This document shows, piece by piece, positions 1-6,335 of a DNA stretch of 7,637 nucleotides. The position numbers and the translations under genes were made by a program. Under the pieces are notes generated by a model. The model worked only from the letters and a program-made list of their open reading frames with translations. It made no database searches and was not told the DNA's origin. The stretch lies in assembly GCA_903930395.1 (NCBI GenBank), contig CAIYYE010000119.1, positions 1 through 7,637 of the forward strand. Reading direction: 5' to 3'. Origin of the DNA: an uncultured beta proteobacterium (GTDB taxonomy: Bacteria; Pseudomonadota; Gammaproteobacteria; Burkholderiales; Rhodocyclaceae). Numbering within the stretch: position 1 is the stretch's first letter; the number at the start of each line of letters is the position of its first letter.

Positions 1-459
1 GAGTTCGACCGGCTCTACAACGACTATCTCGATGAAGCGACCCTGCTTTCGCTGGCCGGCTTCGTCGCCATCGTCGCCCTGCTCGCCGTCACACTGCGTT
101 CGGCCCGTCGTCTCGGCGCCGTCCTGCTACCCTTGTTGCTCTCCGTCGTCATCGTCATCGCCGGCATTCATCTGGCTGGTGAACAACTACATCTGCTGCA
201 CCTGATCGGCATGTTGCTGATCGTCGCCGTCGGCTCCAATTACGCCCTGTTCTTCGACCGAGCCGGGACCGAGCACCACCTCGATCCGTCAACCCTGGCC
301 TCGATGGCCATCGCCAACCTGACCACTGCCATCGGCTTCGGCACACTCGCGCTGTCCAGCGTCCCGGTACTCCACGCCGTCGGCGTCACGGTCGGACCGG
401 GCGCCGTTCTTGCCTTGCTCCTGTCGGCCGCCTTCGTTCCACGTGAAACCCTGGCATGA
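1..459 (+). CDS. MMPL/RND-superfamily exporter, C-terminal fragment (5' end outside window)
   Basis: The reading frame is open from base 1 and ends with TGA at 457-459, giving the last 152 residues. The fragment holds about five hydrophobic segments (roughly residues 14-32, 40-57, 64-84, 103-119 and 127-147). This matches the final transmembrane bundle of the second half of an RND/MMPL permease. The stretch TTAIGFGTLALSSVP (residues 108-122) is a typical RND-family segment, and VGSNYALFF (77-85) sits where many RND pumps have G-x-D-Y. Such MMPL exporters are a standard part of aryl polyene clusters and are thought to move the polyene or its lipid across the inner membrane; the substrate here is inferred from context. 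The stop codon overlaps the next start as ATGA (456-459), indicating translational coupling. The family call is secure; the assignment as the APE exporter is likely but contextual. Confidence 0.85.
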   Translation, partial: EFDRLYNDYLDEATLLSLAGFVAIVALLAVTLRSARRLGAVLLPLLLSVVIVIAGIHLAGEQLHLLHLIGMLLIVAVGSNYALFFDRAGTEHHLDPSTLASMAIANLTTAIGFGTLALSSVPVLHAVGVTVGPGAVLALLLSAAFVPRETLA

Positions 460-1100
460 GCCGCCCACTGCGTACGCTGCGCCGTGAAACCGGCGCCCCG
501 GACCTGGTCGTGCTGCTGCCCGGCGCCTACATGAAACCGGAAGATTTTGTCGAGGCAGGGTTTTTCAGCGCCGTCGAGCGACGTCGCCTGAAGCTCGACA
601 TCGCCGCGGTCGAGCTCGACCTCGACACGATTTCCGAGGGTAGTGCCGTCGCCGACGTCCTTGACCAGATCGTGCTGCCCGCCCGCCAAAACCACGAGCG
701 CGTCTGGTTGGGCGGCATCTCGCTCGGCGGCCTGCTGACCCTGAGCCTGAATGCCGACCGGCCCGGCACTGTCGATGGCCTGTGCCTGATCGCACCCTAT
801 CCCGGCAGTCGGCTGACGACCAAACCCATCGCCAACGCTGGCGGCATCGACGCCTGGATACCCAGCGCCGAACAACTGGACGACCCCGAATTCCGCGTCT
901 ACCGCTGGCTCAAACAGGTGCCTGACAATCTGCCGGCCTTTATCGGCTATGGCACTGAAGACCGCTTCGCCGATGGCATGGCGACCATCGCCGGACGTTT
1001 CCCGACACCTGCCCGGCAAACCATCCCAGGCGGCCACGAGTGGCCGGTCTGGCAGCTTTTGTGGGAACATTTCCTCGATCTCGGATATTTTGCCACCTGA
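456..1100 (+). CDS. Small alpha/beta-hydrolase fold protein
   Basis: This 214-residue protein has a complete alpha/beta-hydrolase signature. There is an oxyanion-type strand-loop LPGAY (21-25), the nucleophile elbow G-I-S-L-G (87-91) with Ser89, an acid candidate Asp169 in GTEDRF, and His194 in PGGHEW, in the canonical Ser-Asp-His order. No signal peptide or membrane segment is visible, so it is probably cytosolic. The ATG at 456 overlaps the exporter stop (ATGA), and the next gene begins 1 nt after the stop. In this setting a role as thioesterase or esterase in product release, transfer or proofreading of acyl-ACP is plausible, but the sequence does not fix the substrate. A carboxylesterase unrelated to the polyene is also possible. 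Fold and catalytic triad are confident; function is inferred. Confidence 0.85.
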   Translation: MSRPLRTLRRETGAPDLVVLLPGAYMKPEDFVEAGFFSAVERRRLKLDIAAVELDLDTISEGSAVADVLDQIVLPARQNHERVWLGGISLGGLLTLSLNADRPGTVDGLCLIAPYPGSRLTTKPIANAGGIDAWIPSAEQLDDPEFRVYRWLKQVPDNLPAFIGYGTEDRFADGMATIAGRFPTPARQTIPGGHEWPVWQLLWEHFLDLGYFAT

Positions 1101-1101
1101 C

Positions 1102-1902
1102 ATGCCGACCCCCTGGAAGCCGCCCCTCGCCATCAAGATGACACTCGCCACACATGCCGCCGCCGTGGTCGGCTGCCTCGTGTCGCCGTCCCTCTGGCCG
1201 TGGGCGCTCGGGGCGCTGATCGTCAATCACGTGATCATCACCACCGCCGGCCTGCTCCCGCGCACGACTTTGCTCGGGGCCAACCTGACCCGCCTGCCGG
1301 CCAGCGCCGCCGCCCGCCGCGAAGTGGCCATCACCATCGACGATGGTCCAGACCCGGAAATCACTCCACGCGTGCTCGACCTGCTCGATGTCCACAAGGC
1401 CAAGGCCACCTTCTTTTGTATTGGCTGGCGGGCCAGGGAAAACCCCGCGCTCTGCCAGGAAATCGTCGCCCGGGGCCACCAGCTTGAAAACCATGGCGAT
1501 GCGCATTCAAAAGCCTTTGCCACCTTCGGCCCCGGCCGCATGAAGGCCGACATTGCCGCTGCCCAGGCCACCTTCACCGAAATTACCGGCCGGGCACCGC
1601 GCTACTTTCGCGCCACGGCCGGGCTGCGCAATCCCTTCCTCGACCCCGTCCTGCATAGCCTCGGCCTGAGGCTCGCCAGCTGGACGCGCCGCGCCTACGA
1701 CACCCGCTGCGGGAACCCGGACACGGTTTTCCAGCGCCTGAGCCGCGACCTCGGGCCCGGTGACATCCTGCTTCTGCACGATGGCCATGCTGCCCGCACA
1801 CCGGCAGGTCAGCCGGTCATCCTCGTCGTCCTGCCACGCCTTCTTGCCCTGCTCAGCGAACGTCGGCTCCAGCCCGTCACGCTGGCCGATGCCATCCCAT
1901 GA
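1102..1902 (+). CDS. Membrane-anchored polysaccharide deacetylase-like (NodB-homology) protein
   Basis: The ATG at 1102 gives 266 residues and lies 1 nt after the preceding stop. An ATG at 949 in the same frame would overlap the hydrolase gene by about 150 nt and is unlikely. Residues about 14-52 are hydrophobic and could form one or two membrane passes or an uncleaved anchor. The NodB domain follows: motif 1 TIDDGPD (78-84; Asp80/Asp81), motif 2 with the H-x3-H metal pair HGDAH (131-135), motif 3 position RATAG (170-174) where R-x-P-Y-G is usual, and motif 5 LLLHDG (223-228; His226). Family members are metal-dependent N- or O-deacetylases of glycans or related amides. The key Asp and His residues are kept, so activity is plausible, but the altered motif 3 suggests a different substrate. 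Its last bases overlap the next start (ATGA, 1899-1902). Topology would place the domain in the periplasm or cytoplasm depending on whether one or two passes form. Confidence 0.85.
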   Translation: MPTPWKPPLAIKMTLATHAAAVVGCLVSPSLWPWALGALIVNHVIITTAGLLPRTTLLGANLTRLPASAAARREVAITIDDGPDPEITPRVLDLLDVHKAKATFFCIGWRARENPALCQEIVARGHQLENHGDAHSKAFATFGPGRMKADIAAAQATFTEITGRAPRYFRATAGLRNPFLDPVLHSLGLRLASWTRRAYDTRCGNPDTVFQRLSRDLGPGDILLLHDGHAARTPAGQPVILVVLPRLLALLSERRLQPVTLADAIP

Positions 1903-2621
1903 GCCAAACCATCCTCCGCAAACTCCTCGATGAAGCCAGCCGGCCGTTCGCCAGCAGCGGTCATTTTGCCTATCACTACGCGCGCGGCAAGCTGTCCTCC
2001 GACAGCATCTTCCGGGAAATCCTCAGGCGCGGCCTTTTCCCTGCCGAAGGGCGTTACCTCGACCTCGGCTGCGGCCAGGGCAGCCTGTTTTCCTGGCTGC
2101 TTGCCGCCCGCAAGCTCTATGAAACCGGCCACTGGCCGAAGGGCTGGCCAGCGCCCCCCAAGCCACTGCAACTGCGGGGCATCGAGTTGATGCAGAAGGA
2201 TGTCGACCGTGCCGTTCGGGCCTTCGGCTCCGACCACACCATCCTCCGCATCGAGCAGGGCGACATGACCAAAGCGGACTTCGGCAGCGCCGATGTCATC
2301 ACCATCCTCGATGCCTTGCACTATGTCGATCATGCCCACCAGAAAGACGTGATCATGCGCATCCGCTCAGCGCTGCCGGCCGGCGGCCTGTTCCTTACCC
2401 GGGTTGGTGACGCCTCGGCCGGCCTGCCGTATCACCTGTGCAACTGGGTCGACCACGCAGTCACTTTCATGCGTGGCCACCGCCTGCCCCGCCTCCATTG
2501 CCGCACCCTGACCGAGTGGATCGCCTTGCTTGAAAGCATCGGTTTCACGGTCGAGACGGACCCGATGAACGCCGGCAAACCCTTCGCCAACGTCATGCTC
2601 GTTTGCCGCGTCCCGGCCTGA
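1899..2621 (+). CDS. Class I SAM-dependent methyltransferase, aryl-polyene-cluster type
   Basis: This 240-residue protein has a Rossmann-type methyltransferase core. Motif I is LDLGCGQGS (54-62). The acidic SAM-ribose strand end is GIELM (94-98), GDM (121-123) serves as the adenine-contact region, and the strand DVITILDALHYV (132-143) forms the post-II motif. A Trp/Pro-rich insertion (about 70-92, with HWPKGW and PAPPKP) separates motif I from the acidic strand. The C-terminal part (about 170-215) probably caps the substrate pocket. APE clusters commonly encode a methyltransferase for the phenolic or ring position of the aryl head group (ApeB in the E. coli/Xenorhabdus naming); that role fits here but the acceptor cannot be read from sequence. 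It is coupled to the upstream gene by an ATGA overlap and followed after 4 nt by the lipoprotein gene. Confidence 0.85.
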   Translation: MSQTILRKLLDEASRPFASSGHFAYHYARGKLSSDSIFREILRRGLFPAEGRYLDLGCGQGSLFSWLLAARKLYETGHWPKGWPAPPKPLQLRGIELMQKDVDRAVRAFGSDHTILRIEQGDMTKADFGSADVITILDALHYVDHAHQKDVIMRIRSALPAGGLFLTRVGDASAGLPYHLCNWVDHAVTFMRGHRLPRLHCRTLTEWIALLESIGFTVETDPMNAGKPFANVMLVCRVPA

Positions 2622-2625
2622 CACA

Positions 2626-3807
2626 GTGACCCGGCCCAACCGCCTGACCCTCGTCGCCGCAGCCCTGCTCGCCATGCTGGCCGGTTGCTCGATGTTCGAC
2701 GAAGGCGGCGAGGAGGGCGGAGCACTGCCCCCCGACATGGCGCGCCGGGCCGACGGCAGAACAGCCACGGCGTGGCCGACCTCGCTGCCCGAAGCCGAGG
2801 TCAAAAAGCGCATCGTCCAGCTGATTCCCGCTTCGACCAAGGACAGGCAAGGCTGGGCGAGCGATCTGCATATGGCCTTCCGGATCCTGGAAGTACCACA
2901 CGCCACCCAGACTTATTGCGCCGCCATCGCCATCATCGAGCAGGAATCGGGCTTTCAGGCCGACCCGACGGTGCCCGGCCTGCCGGCCATCGTCCGCCGC
3001 GAACTGGAAAGCCGGGCCGGCCGCTATGGCGTGCCCTCGCTCATCGTCACGGCCGCCCTGAGCAAGACCTCGCCCGATGGCAGGAGTTATAACGAACGCA
3101 TCGATGCCTTGAAGTCCGAGCGACAGATCAACAGCCTGTTCGAGGACATGATTGGCGAACTGCCCTTCGGCCGCCAGCTATTCGCCGACTACAATCCGGT
3201 GCGCACCGGTGGCCCGATGCAGGTCAGCATCGAGTTCGCGACGCAACACGTCAAGGAACGCGACTACCCCTACCCGATGCCGAAAAAGGTCCGCGACGAA
3301 GTGTTCACACGGCGCGGCGGCGTCTATTTCGGCAGCGCCATCCTGCTCGACTATGAAGTGCCGTACGACAACATCGTCTACCGCTTCGCCGACTTCAACG
3401 CCGGCCGCTACAGCAGCCGCAATGCCGCCTTCCAGCTAGCGCTCGGCAGGATATCCGGCAAACCGCTGGCGCCGGATGGCGACCTGCTGCGTTACGAAGA
3501 CGGCAAACCGGCGACGCTGGCGAGTAGCGTCGAGGAGGCCGCCATCGGCATCGCCGGTCGACTCGACATGAGCCGTCCGCAGATCCGCCGTGACCTGCTC
3601 CTCGAAAAATCCATGGCCTTCGGCCGCAGCCCGCTCTACAACCGCGTTTTCGAGTTGGCCGAGCGGAATGGAAGACCCATGGCCAGGCAGGCCATGCCGC
3701 AGATCGACCTGAAAAGCCCCAAGATCACGCGCAAACTGACCACTGAATGGTTCGCCAAACGGGTTGAAGGGCGTTATCGGAGTTGTTTGTCACGACCTGG
3801 CAGCTAG
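2626..3807 (+). CDS. DUF1615-type outer-membrane lipoprotein with lytic-transglycosylase-like motifs
   Basis: The GTG at 2626 (4 nt after the methyltransferase stop) gives 393 residues starting with a clear lipoprotein signal: MTRPNR, a hydrophobic stretch (7-19) and the lipobox L-A-G-C (18-21). Residue +2 after Cys21 is Ser, not Asp, so Lol sorting to the outer membrane is expected. The mature part resembles the DUF1615 family, which to my recollection includes E. coli YaiW; this is recall, not a search. Three short motifs are notable: EQESGF (105-110), GGPMQV (195-200) and DFNAG (256-260). They resemble the ES, G-x-MQ and Y-N-A-G signatures of SLT/lysozyme-fold transglycosylases, in the right order, with Glu107 as candidate acid. 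A roughly 85-residue insertion lies between the first two. The terminal gene of the first operon block, it may act on the cell wall or in envelope placement of the polyene. Family call good; enzymatic role is inference. Confidence 0.8.
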   Translation: MTRPNRLTLVAAALLAMLAGCSMFDEGGEEGGALPPDMARRADGRTATAWPTSLPEAEVKKRIVQLIPASTKDRQGWASDLHMAFRILEVPHATQTYCAAIAIIEQESGFQADPTVPGLPAIVRRELESRAGRYGVPSLIVTAALSKTSPDGRSYNERIDALKSERQINSLFEDMIGELPFGRQLFADYNPVRTGGPMQVSIEFATQHVKERDYPYPMPKKVRDEVFTRRGGVYFGSAILLDYEVPYDNIVYRFADFNAGRYSSRNAAFQLALGRISGKPLAPDGDLLRYEDGKPATLASSVEEAAIGIAGRLDMSRPQIRRDLLLEKSMAFGRSPLYNRVFELAERNGRPMARQAMPQIDLKSPKITRKLTTEWFAKRVEGRYRSCLSRPGS

Positions 3808-3828
3808 AAGGCCGGTCACAGCACCAAA

Positions 3829-3846
3829 GATGGCCGCAGGGCCATT
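3829..3846 (+). terminator. Possible small hairpin between the two operon blocks
   Basis: ATGGCC (3830-3835) and GGCCAT (3840-3845) form a perfect 6-bp stem around a GCAG tetraloop, with one more G-T wobble pair at 3829/3846. It begins 21 nt after the lipoprotein stop and precedes the next gene. There is no downstream T-run (TTGGTCCCC follows), so it is not a classical intrinsic terminator. It could be a weak terminator or pause site, an mRNA 3'-end stabiliser, or chance in GC-rich DNA. Confidence 0.3.
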
Positions 3847-3855
3847 GGTCCCCTC

Positions 3856-3864
3856 TGCTAAAAT
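3856..3864 (+). promoter_or_regulatory. Possible extended -10 promoter for the ketosynthase block
   Basis: TG-C-TAAAAT matches the extended -10 form TGnTATAAT with one mismatch, in an otherwise GC-rich gap. It lies about 28 nt upstream of the GTG at 3892, leaving a leader of about 20 nt. No convincing -35 hexamer is seen 16-18 nt upstream (around 3836-3841), which extended -10 promoters can tolerate. It would let the ketosynthase-CLF-dehydratase-ketoreductase block be transcribed independently of the upstream five genes. Confidence 0.35.
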
Positions 3865-3891
3865 CCATCCTACATCCTATCGAGCGCCACC

Positions 3892-5082
3892 GTGACTCCG
3901 CTGCTGCTTTCCGCCTACACCGCCACTACCTGCCTCGGTCGCGGCCTTGCTGCCACGCACGAGGCCTTGCGCAACGGGCGCAGCGGCCTGGCGCCATGCG
4001 CTTTCGAGAGCGTCCGGCTCGACACCTGGATGGGTGAGGTGGCAGGGGTGGACGCCGAAAAATTGCCGGCATCGCTGGCCGCCTACGATTGCCGCAACAA
4101 CCGCCTGACGCAGATGGGGCTGGAAACGGACGGTTTTGCCGGGCGCGTGCGCGAGGCGATTGCCCGTTATGGCAGGACACGGGTCGGAATTTTTCTCGGC
4201 ACCAGCACGGCAGGCATTCTGCAGACCGAACTGGCCTACCGTCGGCGCGATCCGGAGAGCGGAGCGCTGCCCGACGACTTCCATTACCGCACGACGCACA
4301 ACTCCTTCTCGCTGGCTGAATTCACCCGCGATTATTTCGGGCTGGAAGGCATGGCGATGGCCATCTCGACAGCCTGTTCGTCGAGCGCCAAGGTCTTCGC
4401 CGCAGCCGCCCGCCAGCTTGAACTGGGCAGCATCGATGCGGCCATCGTCGGCGGTGTCGATACGCTGTGTCTGACCACGCTGTACGGCTTCGCCTCGCTC
4501 CAGCTGACCTCGGCCCAACCCTGCTGCCCCTACGATGCGGCGCGCAATGGAATTTCGGTCGGCGAGGGCGCTGCTTTCGCGCTGCTCGAACGCTGCGCCA
4601 GTCCAACGCCCGGATCGGTGCTGCTGCTCGGCACCGGCGAGTCGAGCGACGCCTATCACATGTCCTCGCCCCACCCGGAAGGCCTGGGCGCGAAGATGGC
4701 CATGGCCGCCGCGCTGCGCTCGGCTGGGCTGAGTGCCGGCGATATCGATTACATCAACCTGCATGGCACCTCGACGCCAGCCAATGACGCCGCCGAAGGC
4801 AAGGCCGTCAGTGCGCTGTTCGGTGACCGTATTCCCTGCAGTTCGACCAAGGGTGCCACCGGCCACACGCTGGGTGCAGCCGGTGCCGTCGAAGCGGTGA
4901 TCTGTGCACTGACGCTGACCCAGGCTTTCCTGCCCGGCAGCCCGGGCACAGAAAAGATTGATCCGGCAATTCCCATCGATTACCTGTTGAAAAGCCGTGA
5001 CGGGAAAGTGCGCCGAGCCCTGACCAATTCCTTCGGCTTCGGCGGCAGCAATTGCAGCCTGATTCTGGGTATCGCGCCATGA
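3892..5082 (+). CDS. Beta-ketoacyl-ACP synthase (KAS II-like), ApeO-like elongating ketosynthase
   Basis: This 396-residue condensing enzyme of thiolase fold has full length for the KAS I/II family. The catalytic triad is complete: Cys162 in STACSSS, His291 in HGTST and His325 in GATGHTLGA, with the conserved Lys320 just ahead and a C-terminal GFGGSN loop (383-388). It would carry out decarboxylative Claisen condensation of malonyl-ACP onto the growing aryl-polyenoyl-ACP in the cytosol. The GTG at 3892 is the only good start, since an in-frame TAA occurs at 3859-3861 and no ATG lies between. It overlaps the following half-length KS-like gene by ATGA (5079-5082), the arrangement expected for an obligate heterodimer like the ApeO:ApeC pair described for APE synthesis. 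FabF/FabB of primary metabolism is the alternative, but the neighbourhood argues against it. Confidence 0.92.
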   Translation: MTPLLLSAYTATTCLGRGLAATHEALRNGRSGLAPCAFESVRLDTWMGEVAGVDAEKLPASLAAYDCRNNRLTQMGLETDGFAGRVREAIARYGRTRVGIFLGTSTAGILQTELAYRRRDPESGALPDDFHYRTTHNSFSLAEFTRDYFGLEGMAMAISTACSSSAKVFAAAARQLELGSIDAAIVGGVDTLCLTTLYGFASLQLTSAQPCCPYDAARNGISVGEGAAFALLERCASPTPGSVLLLGTGESSDAYHMSSPHPEGLGAKMAMAAALRSAGLSAGDIDYINLHGTSTPANDAAEGKAVSALFGDRIPCSSTKGATGHTLGAAGAVEAVICALTLTQAFLPGSPGTEKIDPAIPIDYLLKSRDGKVRRALTNSFGFGGSNCSLILGIAP

Positions 5083-5879
5083 GCAAACAACTGACCGCCT
5101 GGATAGAAGGCATCGGATTCCTCGCCCCCGGCCTGCCGGACTGGCCAACCGCCCGCAGCGTCCTGCGCGGCGAATCGGCCTTGATCGCGGCGCCCTCCGT
5201 TTTGCCGGCACCCGGCCTCCTGCCGCCGGCCGAACGTCGCCGCGCCAGCCGCGTCGTCAAGCTGACGCTGGCCCTTGGCCTCGAAGCTGCGGCCCATGCC
5301 GGGGCTGATGTCGCGACGCTGGCCACCGTCTTTTCTGCTTCCGGCGCCGATGGCCATAACTGCCACGCCCTGTGCGAGCAACTGGCGACCGACGACCGCC
5401 AGATTTCGCCGACCCGCTTCCACAATTCGGTCCATAACGCCGCGGCCGGTTACTGGGGTATCGCCACCGGGGCGATGGCACCCTGCCAGGTCATCTGCGC
5501 CTACGATGCGAGCTTCGGTGCCGGCCTGCTCGATGCACTGGGGCAGGTCCTTGTCGACCGCCAGCCGACCCTGCTGATCGCCTACGACAGTGAATATCCG
5601 GAACCATTGTTTGCCAAGCGTCCGGTACCGGATGTCGCAGGTATAGCGCTTTTGCTTACCCTGGAACGCAGTGAGCGCTCGCTAGCATCGATTTCGGTGA
5701 CGCCCGTTAACGATCCGGCCATGCTGCTGGCAGACAGCGAACTGGAATCCTTGCGCACCTCCATCCCGGCCCTGCGGGCGCTGCCGCTCCTGCGCAAACT
5801 GGCCCGGGGCGAGAGCGGCAAGGTCTGCATCGACTACCTTCCGCCCATGCAGTTGATGGTCGACATCGAGCCGTGCTAG
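5079..5879 (+). CDS. Half-length ketosynthase-like protein, chain-length-factor type (ApeC-like; ketoacyl-synt_2 domain)
   Basis: The ATG at 5079 overlaps the ketosynthase stop and gives 266 residues; an in-frame ATG at 5052 lies inside the preceding gene and is less likely. The sequence matches the N-terminal half of a condensing enzyme: GIGFLAPGL near the start, the hallmark SPTRFHNSVHNAAAGYW (110-126), then CAYDASFGAGL (140-150). This last segment aligns with STACSSS of the partner so that Asp143 occupies the catalytic Cys position. The C-terminal half carrying the two active-site His residues is absent, although this looks like the normal family architecture and not a broken gene. It should therefore be non-catalytic and act as partner or chain-length factor for the adjacent ketosynthase, as reported for ApeC with ApeO in aryl polyene assembly. 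The dehydratase start overlaps its end by 7 nt. Confidence 0.85.
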   Translation: MSKQLTAWIEGIGFLAPGLPDWPTARSVLRGESALIAAPSVLPAPGLLPPAERRRASRVVKLTLALGLEAAAHAGADVATLATVFSASGADGHNCHALCEQLATDDRQISPTRFHNSVHNAAAGYWGIATGAMAPCQVICAYDASFGAGLLDALGQVLVDRQPTLLIAYDSEYPEPLFAKRPVPDVAGIALLLTLERSERSLASISVTPVNDPAMLLADSELESLRTSIPALRALPLLRKLARGESGKVCIDYLPPMQLMVDIEPC

Positions 5880-6322
5880 ACCACGCCTGGATCGCCGCCC
5901 ACATCCCGCACCAAGGCAGCATGTGCCTGCTGGATGCAGTCACCGAATGGTCGGAAATCAGCATCACCTGCCGCACCACGAGCCATACCGATCCAGCCAA
6001 TCCGCTGCGCGCCGACGGTCGGCTGGGCGCTGCCAACGGCATCGAGTACGCCGCCCAGGCCATGGCCATCCACGGCGCCCTGCTGGCCAATGCCGACGAC
6101 TCGCCACGCCAGGGTTACCTGACCAGCGTACGCAGCGTCAGCCTGCATGTCGCCCGTCTCGACGACCTGCCGGGTGAGCTCGAGGTGCTGGCCGAACGCC
6201 TTTCCGGCGACACCAACAACATCCTCTACCAGTTCTCGCTCAGCCACACCGGTCGCTGCCTGCTTGCCGGCCGGGCCGCCGTGGTGCTCGACGCAGCCAT
6301 GGTCGACCGGAAAAATCCGTGA
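5873..6322 (+). CDS. apeP: Hot-dog fold 3-hydroxyacyl-ACP dehydratase, ApeP-like
   Basis: The GTG at 5873 overlaps the end of the CLF-like gene (stop at 5877-5879) and gives 149 residues. The start motif HIPHQGSMCLLD (10-21) and GANGIEYAAQAMAIHG-type helix (52-68 in this protein, AANGIEYAAQ) are characteristic of the dehydratases of aryl polyene clusters. His13 and Glu58 are candidate catalytic residues by analogy with FabA/FabZ hot-dog enzymes. GYLTSVRSVSLHV (81-93) and the PGELEVLAERLSG strand (100-112) complete the fold. It would dehydrate the 3-hydroxyacyl-ACP made by the downstream reductase to the trans-2-enoyl-ACP; without an enoyl reductase the double bonds accumulate. In characterised APE systems ApeP works as a complex with ApeI, which is not in this window. 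There is no obvious strong ribosome binding site, so translation is probably coupled. Confidence 0.85.
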   Translation: MLDHAWIAAHIPHQGSMCLLDAVTEWSEISITCRTTSHTDPANPLRADGRLGAANGIEYAAQAMAIHGALLANADDSPRQGYLTSVRSVSLHVARLDDLPGELEVLAERLSGDTNNILYQFSLSHTGRCLLAGRAAVVLDAAMVDRKNP

Positions 6323-6324
6323 AA

Positions 6325-6330
6325 AAGGAA
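6325..6330 (+). promoter_or_regulatory. Ribosome binding site of the ketoreductase gene
   Basis: AAGGAA lies 5 nt before the ATG at 6336 and fixes that start. The longer reading frame opening at 6147 would lie inside the dehydratase gene. This is one of few clear Shine-Dalgarno sequences here; most other starts overlap the previous stop. Confidence 0.7.
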
Positions 6331-6335
6331 ATGTC

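Noticed and set aside
949..1101. Upstream ATG extension of the deacetylase gene
   Set aside because: It would overlap the hydrolase by about 150 nt and adds a sequence that does not look like a signal or domain; ATG 1102 sits right after the stop.
240..1226. Long minus-strand open frame (328 codons) across the exporter, hydrolase and deacetylase genes
   Set aside because: It spans three well-supported plus-strand genes, shows no recognisable domain, and is the kind of antisense frame that GC-rich codon bias produces.
1908..2250. 13-bp direct repeat ACCATCCTCCGCA at 1908-1920 and 2238-2250
   Set aside because: Both copies lie in the same reading frame and encode TILR in the methyltransferase; coincidence of codon choice is the simplest explanation.
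3877..5211. Minus-strand open frame of 444 codons opposite the ketosynthase
   Set aside because: The opposite strand has an intact ketosynthase with full catalytic triad; the antisense translation is low-complexity Gly/Arg/Ala-rich with no motif.
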